Positions 36,727 through 45,157 of a stretch of DNA of 64,000 bases are shown here, piece after piece. Each line of letters opens with the position of its first letter. Positions within the stretch are counted from its first letter, which is position 1. This DNA comes from Bradyrhizobium neotropicale (GTDB taxonomy: Bacteria; Pseudomonadota; Alphaproteobacteria; Rhizobiales; Xanthobacteraceae). A model generated the notes under the pieces. That model did not search any database. It saw only the letters and a list, made by a program, of their open reading frames with translations, and had not been told where the DNA came from. The position numbers and the translations under genes were made by a program. The stretch lies in the NCBI RefSeq assembly GCF_001641695.1, contig NZ_LSEF01000090.1, forward strand, positions 216,725 through 280,724, given 5' to 3'.

Positions 36727-38145
36727 TTGTCTCAAGACCTGATCCGCGAAACCGCATGCGCCGTCGTCGACAAGCTGCGTTCGGGCGATGTCACGCCGCT
36801 CGAGCTGCTGGATGTGCTGGAGAAGCACATTGCGGAGGTCGACGGCAAGGTCAACGCGCTGCCGACGCTGTGCTTCGATCGCGCGCGGGATAGCGCGAAA
36901 GCACTGATGCAGAAGCCGGCCGGCGCGCGCGGGCTGCTGGCTGGCCTTCCGGTGCCAATCAAGGACCTGACGGACGTTGCCGGCATGTTGAACACGCAGG
37001 GCTCGCCGATCTTCAAGGACAACATTCCGGCGAAGTCGGACCTCATGGTCGAGAACCTCGAGGCCAACGGCGCGGTCGTCTACGCAAAATCCAACACGCC
37101 GGAATTCGGTGCCGGCGCCAACACCTTCAACGAGGTGTTCGGGGCAACGCTCAATCCCTGGGACACGTCGCGCTCGGCCGCCGGCTCTTCCGGAGGCGCG
37201 GCAGTAGCGCTTGCGACCGGCATGGCCTGGCTAGCGCACGGCACCGACATGGGCGGCTCGCTGCGCAATCCCGCAAGCTTCTGCGGCGTCGTGGGAATGC
37301 GGCCAAGTATCGGCCGCGTTGCGCGCACGCCAAGCGCAAAGATCGACCGGAACCTGACCGTCCACGGCCCAATGGCCCGCAATGTCGAGGACCTTGCGTT
37401 ACTGCTCGATGCCATGAGCGGCGATTATGCAGCCGATCCGCTGTCGCTGCCTGCGCCGGCGACCTCGTTCCTGTCAGCCGCACGCTCGGGCAAAAAGCCG
37501 AAGCGGATCGCCTATTCGCCCGATCTCGGCATCACGCCGGTCGATCCCGAGGTCAAGGCGATCACGCGCAAGGCGGCGGAGCGCTTTGCCGAAGCGGGCG
37601 CCATCGTCGAGGAGGCGCATCCGGACTGGCGCGAGGCGCATGAATGCTTTCACGTGCTGCGCGCCTTCGACTTCGCGATCAGCAAGGCGCAATTGTTGCG
37701 GACCAAGCGCGACCTGCTCAAACCCGAGGTGATCTGGAACATCGAGGAAGGCCTCAAGCTTGCGGTCGATCAGCTCGCGCGCGCCGAGGCGCAACGTGTC
37801 GGAATGACCGCGCGCGCGGTCGAATTCTTTGGGAACTACGACCTGCTGCTGGTCCCGACGACGATCGTGCCACCCTTCCCGGTCGAGAACCGCTACGTCG
37901 CCGAATGCGCCGGCAAGAGGTTCGACAACTACATCGAATGGCTGGGCATCGTCTACGCGATCACGCTCGCCTGCTGTCCCTCGCTGTCGCTACCCTGCGG
38001 CTTCACCGCCTCAGGCCTGCCGGTCGGCGTCCAGGTGGTCGGCGCCCCGCGTGCCGATGCGCAGGTGCTCGCAGGCGCGAAAGTGCTCGAGGATGTTCTG
38101 GGTCTGCGCGGCACGACGCCGATCGATCCGCGAGTGAAGGCGTGA
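36727..38145 (+). CDS. Amidase (amidase-signature family)
   Basis: Amidase-signature hydrolase of 472 residues using the Ser-cisSer-Lys triad. Lys lies in PVPIKDLTDVAG near residue 80. The Gly/Ser-rich core SAAGSSGGAAVALATGM follows with the cis-Ser and the nucleophile in GTDMGGSLRNPA. The start codon is TTG at 36727, preceded by GGAG eight bases upstream; no in-frame ATG fits nearby. It hydrolyses a carboxamide to acid and ammonia. It closes the catabolic island; substrate unknown. A hairpin (GCACCGG / CCGGTGC, 38154-38187) lies after its stop. Confidence 0.9.
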   Translation: MSQDLIRETACAVVDKLRSGDVTPLELLDVLEKHIAEVDGKVNALPTLCFDRARDSAKALMQKPAGARGLLAGLPVPIKDLTDVAGMLNTQGSPIFKDNIPAKSDLMVENLEANGAVVYAKSNTPEFGAGANTFNEVFGATLNPWDTSRSAAGSSGGAAVALATGMAWLAHGTDMGGSLRNPASFCGVVGMRPSIGRVARTPSAKIDRNLTVHGPMARNVEDLALLLDAMSGDYAADPLSLPAPATSFLSAARSGKKPKRIAYSPDLGITPVDPEVKAITRKAAERFAEAGAIVEEAHPDWREAHECFHVLRAFDFAISKAQLLRTKRDLLKPEVIWNIEEGLKLAVDQLARAEAQRVGMTARAVEFFGNYDLLLVPTTIVPPFPVENRYVAECAGKRFDNYIEWLGIVYAITLACCPSLSLPCGFTASGLPVGVQVVGAPRADAQVLAGAKVLEDVLGLRGTTPIDPRVKA

Positions 38146-38153
38146 CGCGGTCT

Positions 38154-38187
38154 GCACCGGGGGGAGCTTTAGCTGTCCCTCCGGTGC
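38154..38187 (+). terminator. Possible 3' hairpin of the amidase gene
   Basis: GCACCGGGGGGAGCT pairs with AGCTGTCCCTCCGGTGC with two unpaired bases. No T-run follows, so it is a weak terminator candidate. The rest of 38146-38281 shows nothing else. Confidence 0.4.
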
Positions 38188-38281
38188 CGGCATCTTGCCC
38201 TTGGATCGATCTGGATAATCCCTTACCGGAATCCGATAGGTCGCGAGGCGAGCCACTGACGTTCGACGCCTTGGTCAAATC

Positions 38282-38497
38282 CTAGTCGTTCGCTTTCGGT
38301 CCGCCGTGATACTGATGCGCATCGTACCCGGAGTCCTCCCCCATTGGAGCGGCAAAGCCGAGGGAGTTCGGATGGACTTCCGATACCCGCATGGTGGCTT
38401 CCGAAGCCATGTGTGGATGGTGCATTGCGTCGCGAGCAGCGGCGGCGGAGCAAAGCGCGACCAGCATGGCCGACGCTACGAGAACGGACCTGATCAT
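38282..38497 (-). CDS. Small exported hypothetical protein
   Basis: 71-residue protein with a clear signal peptide: MIRSVLVASAMLVALCSAAAA, with likely cleavage after AAA-RDA. The mature part of about 48 residues is rich in His, Met and Gly (MHHPHMASEATM, DAHQYHGGPK), with no Cys. His/Met richness could mean metal binding, but this is only a composition argument. I recognise no family. It is isolated on the minus strand between the amidase and the aap permeases. The 229-bp stretch 38498-38726 upstream of it holds no feature I can name. Confidence 0.6.
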   Translation of the reverse strand: MIRSVLVASAMLVALCSAAAARDAMHHPHMASEATMRVSEVHPNSLGFAAPMGEDSGYDAHQYHGGPKAND

Positions 38498-38726
38498 GAT
38501 TCCATGTGCCTCTTGTTGAGTACCACCAGCAAACTGCAGATGGATTTGGCAGCGTAGGATTGCCAGTCTGAGTCCAGGCCCGCATTATAGGTGCGGCATA
38601 AGCATTCCGCATTCCAGCATAGACTGTCTCTGATCCGCGCCTTCCTTATCGCAAGCGCGTGCACCGGCGCCCGCGACGAGGCGCTTGCCTGTGCGGCCTT
38701 CTCCCAAAGCGAGGGAGGAAGGCAGG

Positions 38727-39836
38727 TCACCTCGATGTGGTATGCGCCTCCAGGCTGCGGCTGTAGCGCGACATCGCGAAGCAGAAGGCGAAATAGATCG
38801 CGGCGACGAAGATGTAGACCTCGACCGAAAACTGCTGCCAGGCCGGATCGATGATCGCGGTCTTGGCGGTCGTGAGCAGGTCGAAGATGCCGATGATGAG
38901 GACGAGGCTGGTGTCCTTGAAGAAGGCGATGAAGGTGTTGACCAGCGGCGGGATGACGTGGCGGATCGCCTGCGGCAGGATGATCAGCCGGTTCTTTCGC
39001 CAGTAGGACAGCCCCAGCGCGTCGGCGGCCTCATATTGTCCGCGCGGCACGGCCTGCAGGCCGCCGCGGACGACTTCGGCGAGATAAGCACCCGCGAACA
39101 GGATGATCGCGATCTGCGCGCGCAGCAGCTTGTCGATGTTGAAGCCGCCGGGCATGAACAACGGGAACATCACGCTCGCCATGAAGAGCAGGCTCACCAG
39201 CGGCACGCCACGGATCAGCTCGACATAGAGCACGCAGAGCGAACGGATCGCCGGCAGCTTTGAACGCCGGCCGAGCGCCACCAGGATGCCGAGCGGGAAG
39301 CCGAAAGCGAGACCGAAGGTGGCGAGGATCAGCGTCACCGGCAATCCGCCCCAGCGATCCTGCGAAACGTACGACAGGCCCAGCACGCCGCCCCACATCA
39401 GCAGGCTGATCAGCGCCAGCGCGCCGATCCAGAGATAGATCAGCTCGCGCCGCCACCAGGCGCGGCGGGTGGAGAGATAGAACAGCGCTATGAACAGGAG
39501 CACCGACAGCGCCGGCCGCCACTGCTCGTCGAACGGATAGGTGCCGAACAGGATGAAGCGGTATTTTTCGGGAATGATCGCCCAGCAGGCGCCGACGCCG
39601 CGCACGGCGCGACAGGCGCTGGAGTCGTTCGCCGGCGTCAGCCAGACCGCGTTGGCGATACCCCATTGCACGAAACTGACGATGCCCTTGGCGAGTATCG
39701 CCAGCAGCACCAGCGAGATGATCGCGTTGGGAATCGACGAGAACAGGTTGGTGCGCAGCCAGCGCAGCACCGGATTGCCCATTTGCGGGCGACGGGCGGC
39801 GCGCGGTGCGTCGGGAATGTCGGTGATCACCGTCAT
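38727..39836 (-). CDS. aapM: General amino-acid-type ABC transporter permease (AapM-like)
   Basis: Inner-membrane permease of 369 residues of the polar-amino-acid family. The N-terminal part has two or three helices and a periplasmic loop with CRAVRGVGACWAIIPEKYRFILFG, typical of AapM. The conserved permease core is VELIRGVPLVSLLFMASVMFP, with the EAA-like loop YEAADALGLSYWRKNRLIILPQAIR. It starts two bases after the aapQ stop. The protein appears whole. No ATPase gene follows. Confidence 0.88.
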   Translation of the reverse strand: MTVITDIPDAPRAARRPQMGNPVLRWLRTNLFSSIPNAIISLVLLAILAKGIVSFVQWGIANAVWLTPANDSSACRAVRGVGACWAIIPEKYRFILFGTYPFDEQWRPALSVLLFIALFYLSTRRAWWRRELIYLWIGALALISLLMWGGVLGLSYVSQDRWGGLPVTLILATFGLAFGFPLGILVALGRRSKLPAIRSLCVLYVELIRGVPLVSLLFMASVMFPLFMPGGFNIDKLLRAQIAIILFAGAYLAEVVRGGLQAVPRGQYEAADALGLSYWRKNRLIILPQAIRHVIPPLVNTFIAFFKDTSLVLIIGIFDLLTTAKTAIIDPAWQQFSVEVYIFVAAIYFAFCFAMSRYSRSLEAHTTSR

Positions 39837-39838
39837 GA

Positions 39839-41026
39839 TCAGCGCTCCACCAGCGCGATGCGCGCGTTGTACCAGTTCATGAAGAAGCTGATGCCGAGGC
39901 TGATGGTGAGGAACACGGCCATGATCAGCGCGATCGCCTCGATCGCCTGCCCGGTCTGATTCAGCGTGGTGTTGGCGACCGAGACCACGTCCTGGTAGCC
40001 GATCGCAACTGCGAGCGAGGAGTTCTTGGTGAGATTGAGATACTGGCTCGTCATCGGCGGTACGATCACGCGCAGCGCCTGCGGCAGGATGATCTGCCGC
40101 AGCATGAAGCTGCGGCGCAGGCCGAGTGCATTGGCAGCGTCCCACTGCCCGCGCGGCACGGACTGGATGCCGCTTCGCACGATCTCGGCGATGAAGGCCG
40201 AAGTGTAAGTCACGAGCGCGATCAGCAAGGCAAAATATTCCGGCGCGAGCGTCAGCCCGCCGACGAAGTTGAAGCCGCGCAGCTCGGGCCATTCGATTTT
40301 CCAGGACACGCCGAGCAGCACGGAGACCAGCGCCGGCAGCACCACGATGAGGCCGAGCGCGATGGGCCATGCCTTGCGCGGCTTGCCGTCCTGCATTTGC
40401 TGCGCGATTTGCCAGCGCCGGATGAGATAGAACACGACAAGGCCCAGCGCTGCCGTGCTGAGCACCCAGAGCTGTGGCGTCCCGATCGGGATCGACGGCA
40501 GGATCAGCCCGCGATTGGACAGGAACACGCCGTCGACCGGCCGCCACGCCAGGCGCGCGGCCGGCAACGCCTGCATCAGCACGTACCAGAACAAGAGCTG
40601 AAGCAGCAGCGGGATGTCGCGCAGCACTTCGACGTAGACGGCGGCAAGCCGCGACAACAGCCAATTGGCAGACAGTCGCGAGATGCCGATCAACGTGCCC
40701 AGAATGGTTGCGAGCACGATGCCGATCACGGCGACGCGCAAGGTGTTGGTGACGCCGACGACGAAGGCCCAGAGGTAGGTGTCCTTCGGGCTGTACGACA
40801 GCAGGCTGTCGGCGATGGGCATGCCGGCTTCGCGGCCGAGGAAGGCAAAGCCGGTCGTGATGCGGCGGGCCGAGAGATTGGTAACGGTGTTGGACCAGAG
40901 GAAAGCGACGACCGCGACCGCAATCCCGACGACAAGCACCTGCCAGAACAGGCCTTTCAGCTCGCGGGGGCCCCATGCACCGAACAAGCTGCGGCGCGGC
41001 GGCGGTCTGGGATGATCGGTGGTCAC
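39839..41026 (-). CDS. aapQ: General amino-acid-type ABC transporter permease (AapQ-like)
   Basis: Partner permease of 395 residues. It contains SYSPKDTYLWAFVVGVTNTLRVAVIGIV, the core YVEVLRDIPLLLQLLFWYVLMQ, and the coupling loop WDAANALGLRRSFMLRQIILPQALR. I prefer the GTG at 41026 (VTTDHPRPPPRR), with AAGGA about 13 bases upstream. An open frame to 41215 runs through the rpiR gene and is rejected. It is divergent from rpiR, with an 8-bp inverted repeat between. Confidence 0.86.
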   Translation of the reverse strand: MTTDHPRPPPRRSLFGAWGPRELKGLFWQVLVVGIAVAVVAFLWSNTVTNLSARRITTGFAFLGREAGMPIADSLLSYSPKDTYLWAFVVGVTNTLRVAVIGIVLATILGTLIGISRLSANWLLSRLAAVYVEVLRDIPLLLQLLFWYVLMQALPAARLAWRPVDGVFLSNRGLILPSIPIGTPQLWVLSTAALGLVVFYLIRRWQIAQQMQDGKPRKAWPIALGLIVVLPALVSVLLGVSWKIEWPELRGFNFVGGLTLAPEYFALLIALVTYTSAFIAEIVRSGIQSVPRGQWDAANALGLRRSFMLRQIILPQALRVIVPPMTSQYLNLTKNSSLAVAIGYQDVVSVANTTLNQTGQAIEAIALIMAVFLTISLGISFFMNWYNARIALVER

Positions 41027-41077
41027 AGCACAAAAATCCTTCGTCAGAGGCGGCGATTTCCGGCAGCGTGCGTCAAC

Positions 41078-41106
41078 TGTTGCACCAATCGGCAATTCGT
41101 GCAACA
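41078..41106. promoter_or_regulatory. Perfect inverted repeat between aapQ and rpiR, probable RpiR operator
   Basis: TGTTGCAC (41078-41085), 13-base spacer, GTGCAACA (41099-41106). It lies in the 88-bp divergent gap, 8 bases before the rpiR start and about 50 bases upstream of aapQ. Placement fits a site at which one regulator could control both directions. Confidence 0.65.
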
Positions 41107-41114
41107 AATGTTTC

Positions 41115-41987
41115 ATGGCCGAGCCCGCGAAATCCTCGCCCTTGAGCGAACTCTGCAGTGCATTGCCATCACTCCCCCTGCGGCTGCAGGAGGTCGGGCG
41201 GTTCGTTGCGGCCAATGATTACGACGCCACCACCCGTTCGATGCGCGACCTCGCCGCGGAAGCCGGCGCCGATCCGGCCGCGTTCACGCGCCTTGCGAAG
41301 GCGATCGGCTATTCCGGCTGGGACGAATTGCGCGCGGCGCTGACGGAGGCGCGACGGCCGTCGCAGACCTCGCCGTTCTCCGGCCGTGCCAAGAGCCGCC
41401 GCCATGGCCCCAATGCCGATGTCGCGCTCGTCACCGAGAAGCTCGAGGCCGAGGCCGCGGGCCTGCCGCGCATCCCGGCCCAGTCGATCGCGGATGCCGC
41501 CCGCGCCCTGCATAGCGCGAAGCGGATCTGGATCGCCGGCTACCGCAGCTGCCGCAGCGTCGCTGAATTGCTGAATTACGAGCTCCGGCTGTTCCGGCCC
41601 GACCAGGTGCAGATCGTCGGCGGCTCCGGCCCCGATGATCTCGATCTCGGCGCGTTCCGTCCCGGCGAAGCGGTCATCGTCATCGGCTTTCTGCCGTACA
41701 CGCGCGCGAGCGTCCGCGTGGCGCAGGCCGCCTATCACGCCGGCGCGACGCTGATCGCGATTGCGGATAGCGTCGCTGCGCCGATGGCCGAAGGCGCCAA
41801 TCACGTGCTGCTGTTCGAGGCGGATTCCCCGCCCGGCTTCTTTCCGAGCCTGACCGGCGCCATCGCGATTGCACAGTCGCTGGCGGCGGTGACGTTCTCG
41901 CTCGGCGGCTCGGCCGCGAAGAAGCGCCTCCAGGACACCGAGGCGCGGCTGGCCGCAGCCTCCACCTACGTCTCAGAGAAAGGTTGA
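41115..41987 (+). CDS. MurR/RpiR family transcriptional regulator
   Basis: 290-residue regulator with an N-terminal RpiR helix-turn-helix domain (LQEVGRFVAANDYDATTRSMRDLAAEAGADPAAFTRLAKAIGYSGWDEL in successive helices) and a C-terminal SIS sugar-isomerase fold (RIWIAGYRSCRSVAELLNYEL; GEAVIVIGFLPYTRA). SIS domains usually bind phosphosugars; here the neighbours are amino-acid transport and transamination genes, so the effector may differ. The next gene starts three bases after its stop, so it is the first gene of the rpiR-aminotransferase-aapJ unit. Confidence 0.9.
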   Translation: MAEPAKSSPLSELCSALPSLPLRLQEVGRFVAANDYDATTRSMRDLAAEAGADPAAFTRLAKAIGYSGWDELRAALTEARRPSQTSPFSGRAKSRRHGPNADVALVTEKLEAEAAGLPRIPAQSIADAARALHSAKRIWIAGYRSCRSVAELLNYELRLFRPDQVQIVGGSGPDDLDLGAFRPGEAVIVIGFLPYTRASVRVAQAAYHAGATLIAIADSVAAPMAEGANHVLLFEADSPPGFFPSLTGAIAIAQSLAAVTFSLGGSAAKKRLQDTEARLAAASTYVSEKG

Positions 41988-41990
41988 TCC

Positions 41991-43340
41991 ATGGCCGCTC
42001 GCACCACACGCGTGCTGCACCGCTCATTGCGTGAAACGCCGCCCAAGGCGATCGGCGGCGAAGGCGTCTATCTCTTTGCCGAGGACGGCAGCCGCGTGAT
42101 CGACGCCTCCGGAGGCGCGGCGGTCTCCTGCCTCGGCCACCAACACCCGCGCGTGATCGCGGCGATGGCGAAACAAGCTTCGACCCTGGCCTATGCCCAC
42201 ACCGCCTTCTTCTCGTCCCAGCCGGCGGAAGCGCTCGCCGAGATGCTGGTCGGCCACGAGCCCGGCGGTCTTGCCTACGCTTATTTCGTCAGCGGCGGAT
42301 CGGAGGCGATCGAAGCCAGCATCAAGCTGGCGCGGCAGTATTTCATCGAGCGCGGCGAGCCGCAGCGGCAACATTTCATCGCACGGCGGCAGAGCTATCA
42401 TGGCAACACGCTCGGAGCCCTTGCCGCCGGCGGCAATGCCTGGCGGCGCGCGCCCTATGCGCCCCTGCTCTCGGCCGCGTTCAGCCATGTGACGCCGGCC
42501 TTTGCCTATCACGAGAAGCGCGACGGCGAGTCGGATGCGCAGTTCGTGGCGCGGCTTGCCGCCGAGTTAGAGGCCGAATTTCAGCGGCTCGGGCCCGACA
42601 CCGTCGCGGCGTTTCTCGCCGAGCCGGTCGTCGGCGCGACCGCGGGCGCGGTGACGGCGCCGGATGGCTACTTCAAGGCAATGCGCGAAATCTGCGACCG
42701 GCACGGCGCGCTGCTCATCCTCGACGAAGTCATGAGTGGCATGGGTCGTACCGGCACCACGCATGCCTGGGAACAGGAAGGCGTCGCGCCGGACATCCAG
42801 GCGATTGCAAAGGGGCTCGGTGGCGGCTACCAGCCGATCGGTGCGATGCTCGCAAGCGGCACGATCATCGACACGATTCGTGCGGGAAGCGGTGCCTTCC
42901 AGCACGGCCATACCTACCTTGCGCATCCCCTCGCCTGTGCGGCAGCGCTGGCGGTGCAGCAGGTGATCCGCGAGGATCGCCTGCTCGACCGCGTCAAGGA
43001 GCGCGGCAAGCAGCTCGAGCAGCGCCTCATCGACCGCTTCGGCAATCATCGCCATGTCGGCGATATCAGAGGCCGCGGCCTGTTCTGGGCGATCGAGCTC
43101 GTGACCGATCGCGCCAGCCGCACCTCGTTCGATCCCGCGCTCAAGCTGCACCAGAAGATCAAGGCGGAGGCCTTTGCCAACGGGCTCGGCTGCTATCCCG
43201 GCGGCGGCACCGTGGATGGCGTCCGTGGCGACCACGTGCTACTGGCGCCGCCCTACATCGCCTCGGCGGCGGAGATCGACCTGATCGTCGACAAGCTCGG
43301 CACGGCCGTCGACAACGTCTTGCGTAGTGTCAATCACTGA
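41991..43340 (+). CDS. Class III (omega) aminotransferase
   Basis: PLP-dependent aminotransferase of 449 residues, fold type I. Segments seen: YFVSGGSEAIEASIKLARQY, QSYHGNTLGALAAGG, LILDEVMSGMGRTGT (Asp contacting PLP) and IQAIAKGLGGGYQPIGAML with the Schiff-base Lys, then GAFQHGHTYLAHP. Members move the amino group between an omega- or alpha-amino compound and pyruvate or 2-oxoglutarate. It starts 3 bp after rpiR and precedes aapJ by 12 bp, so it probably acts on the imported amino compound. Confidence 0.91.
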   Translation: MAARTTRVLHRSLRETPPKAIGGEGVYLFAEDGSRVIDASGGAAVSCLGHQHPRVIAAMAKQASTLAYAHTAFFSSQPAEALAEMLVGHEPGGLAYAYFVSGGSEAIEASIKLARQYFIERGEPQRQHFIARRQSYHGNTLGALAAGGNAWRRAPYAPLLSAAFSHVTPAFAYHEKRDGESDAQFVARLAAELEAEFQRLGPDTVAAFLAEPVVGATAGAVTAPDGYFKAMREICDRHGALLILDEVMSGMGRTGTTHAWEQEGVAPDIQAIAKGLGGGYQPIGAMLASGTIIDTIRAGSGAFQHGHTYLAHPLACAAALAVQQVIREDRLLDRVKERGKQLEQRLIDRFGNHRHVGDIRGRGLFWAIELVTDRASRTSFDPALKLHQKIKAEAFANGLGCYPGGGTVDGVRGDHVLLAPPYIASAAEIDLIVDKLGTAVDNVLRSVNH

Positions 43341-43352
43341 GGGGAGAGTAGA

Positions 43353-44366
43353 ATGATGAGGAAAGTGGTTATCGCCGCGGGTCTATTCGCGGCTTCGACG
43401 GCGATGGGGTCGGCTGCAACGCTCGACACGGTCAAGAGCCGCGGCACGCTGGTATGCGGTGTCAGCGCCGGCTTCGCCGGCTTCTCCGCGCCTGACTCGC
43501 AAGGCAATTACAAGGGCCTCGACGTCGATTATTGCCGCGCGCTCGCAGCCGGCGTGCTCGGTGATCCCAACAAGGTCCGCTACGTCGCGCTGACCGCGCA
43601 GAACCGCTTCACCGCGCTGCAATCGGGCGAGATCGACGTGCTCTATCGGAACTCGACGCAGACATATCTGCGTGGCGTCACGCTGGGCCTGCGGCAGGGT
43701 CCGATCAACTTCTACGACGGCCAGGGCTTTGTCGTGAAGAAGGACCTCGGCGTGAAGGAACTGAAGGATCTGAAGGGCGCCACCGTCTGCGTCGCGCAGG
43801 GCACCACCCATGAGGTCACGCTCGGCGACTACGGCCGCGCCAACGGCATCGACTGGAAGCCGCTGGTGTTCGACCGCGTCGACACCATGTATCAGACCTT
43901 CTTCGGCGGCCGCTGCGATGCCATGACCCAGGACGCCTCCGCGCTCGCCGGCGCGGTGACGACCGCAGCGCCGAACCCGGCCGACTATATCGTGCTGCCG
44001 CAGACCATCAGCAAGGAGCCGCTCGGGCCCTTCACCCGCAACGGCGACGAGGTCTGGAGCGACATCATCACCTGGCTGCACTACGGACTGATCGAGGCCG
44101 AGGAGCTCGGCGTGACGCAGGCCAACGTCGATGAGATGACGAAGTCGACCACGCCTGCGATCCAGCGGCTGCTCGGCACCTCCGGCGATCTCGGCTCGCG
44201 GCTGGGGCTGGACAACAAATGGCTGGTCGTGGCGATCAAGGCCGGCGGCAATTACGGCGAGATCTATGAGCGCAACGTCGGCAAGGCGAGCCCGCTCAAG
44301 CTCGAGCGCGGCCTCAACGGCCTCTGGAGCAAGGGCGGCTTGATGTACGCGGTGCCGTTCAAGTAA
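43353..44366 (+). CDS. aapJ: Amino-acid ABC transporter substrate-binding protein (AapJ-like)
   Basis: Periplasmic binding protein of 337 residues with a Sec signal peptide (MMRKVVIAAGLFAASTAMGSAA). The mature N-terminus TLDTVKSRGTLVCGVSAGFAGFS is characteristic of the Aap/Bzt binding proteins. Further landmarks are KGLDVDYCRALAAGVLGD, RFTALQSGEIDVLYRNST and FFGGRCDAMTQDASALAG. It delivers polar amino acids to the AapQ-AapM permease encoded on the other strand. Confidence 0.92.
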   Translation: MMRKVVIAAGLFAASTAMGSAATLDTVKSRGTLVCGVSAGFAGFSAPDSQGNYKGLDVDYCRALAAGVLGDPNKVRYVALTAQNRFTALQSGEIDVLYRNSTQTYLRGVTLGLRQGPINFYDGQGFVVKKDLGVKELKDLKGATVCVAQGTTHEVTLGDYGRANGIDWKPLVFDRVDTMYQTFFGGRCDAMTQDASALAGAVTTAAPNPADYIVLPQTISKEPLGPFTRNGDEVWSDIITWLHYGLIEAEELGVTQANVDEMTKSTTPAIQRLLGTSGDLGSRLGLDNKWLVVAIKAGGNYGEIYERNVGKASPLKLERGLNGLWSKGGLMYAVPFK

Positions 44367-44383
44367 AGGCTGGCGCGCTTTCA

Positions 44384-44501
44384 CCTCTCCCCGTTCGCGG
44401 GGAGAGGTCGACCGCGAAGCGTCGGGTGAGGGGGAGCGTCCGCGAGTCCAACTCTCACCTTCTTTGCGGATAGAGCCCCTCCCCCGTAAGAACGGGGAGA
44501 G
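44384..44501. repeat. Compound hairpin repeat, family E
   Basis: It opens with the hairpin CCTCTCCCCG-TTCG-CGGGGAGAGG (44384-44407) and ends with a second arm, CCCCGTAAGAACGGGGAGAG. It lies between aapJ and the racemase-like gene, and its purine-rich end may provide the latter's ribosome site. Confidence 0.6.
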
Positions 44502-44518
44502 AGAGAGAAGAGATATCG

Positions 44519-45157
44519 ATGCGCATCGCCCTCATCCACGCACTCAAGCATTCCATCGCGCCGATCGAAGCTGCGTTCGCAAAGGCCTGGCCAGAGGCGC
44601 GGCTGATGAACCTGCTCGATGACAGCCTGTCAGCGGATCTGGCGCGTGACGGCGCGCTCAACGATGCCATGACCGAGCGCTTCCTTGCGCTCGGCGATTA
44701 TGCAGCGGCGACAGGGGCGAACGCGATCCTGTTCACCTGCTCGGCCTTCGGCCCCTGCATCGAGGCGGTTGCCCGCGCACATGCGCCCATGCCAGTGCTG
44801 AAGCCGAACGAAGCGATGATCGAGCAGGCGGTGATGATGGGCAAGCGGATCGGCCTGCTCGCGACCTTCCCGCCGACGCTGGCCTCGATGCCATCGGAGT
44901 TTCCGGCCTCCGTCCAGGTCGTGCCGAGACTTGCCGAGGGGGCACTGGCCGCGCTCGACCGCGGCGACCGCGCCGAGCACGACCGGCTGATCGCCGAGGC
45001 CTCGCGCGACTTGTGCGACTGCGACGTCGTCGCTCTCGCCCAGTTCAGCATTGCCGCGATAGCGCCGCTGGTCTCGCAGGCGACAGGCCGCCCCGTTGTG
45101 ACCACGCCGGACAGCGCGGTCGAGAAACTGATGAAATTGCTTGGGGCGAACGCTTAA
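44519..45157 (+). CDS. Asp/Glu racemase superfamily protein, second Cys missing
   Basis: 212-residue protein of the Asp/Glu/hydantoin racemase superfamily. The first catalytic Cys is present (Cys74 in LFTCSAFGPC). The second, usually in a GC motif in the C-terminal half, is replaced: residues 170-178 read VVALAQFSI. A two-base racemisation mechanism is therefore unlikely. One-Cys relatives include isomerases, decarboxylases and proteins of unknown reaction. It follows aapJ on the same strand after repeat E. Its stop overlaps the stop of the convergent tetR gene. Confidence 0.78.
   Translation: MRIALIHALKHSIAPIEAAFAKAWPEARLMNLLDDSLSADLARDGALNDAMTERFLALGDYAAATGANAILFTCSAFGPCIEAVARAHAPMPVLKPNEAMIEQAVMMGKRIGLLATFPPTLASMPSEFPASVQVVPRLAEGALAALDRGDRAEHDRLIAEASRDLCDCDVVALAQFSIAAIAPLVSQATGRPVVTTPDSAVEKLMKLLGANA

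Noticed and set aside
38154-38187. Strong intrinsic terminator after the amidase
   Set aside because: The stem has bulges and no T-run; kept only as a weak candidate.
38727-41033. A single 768-codon open frame across both aap permease genes
   Set aside because: Only the last part matches AapM; the first part is arginine-rich out-of-frame translation of aapQ, which has its own intact frame.
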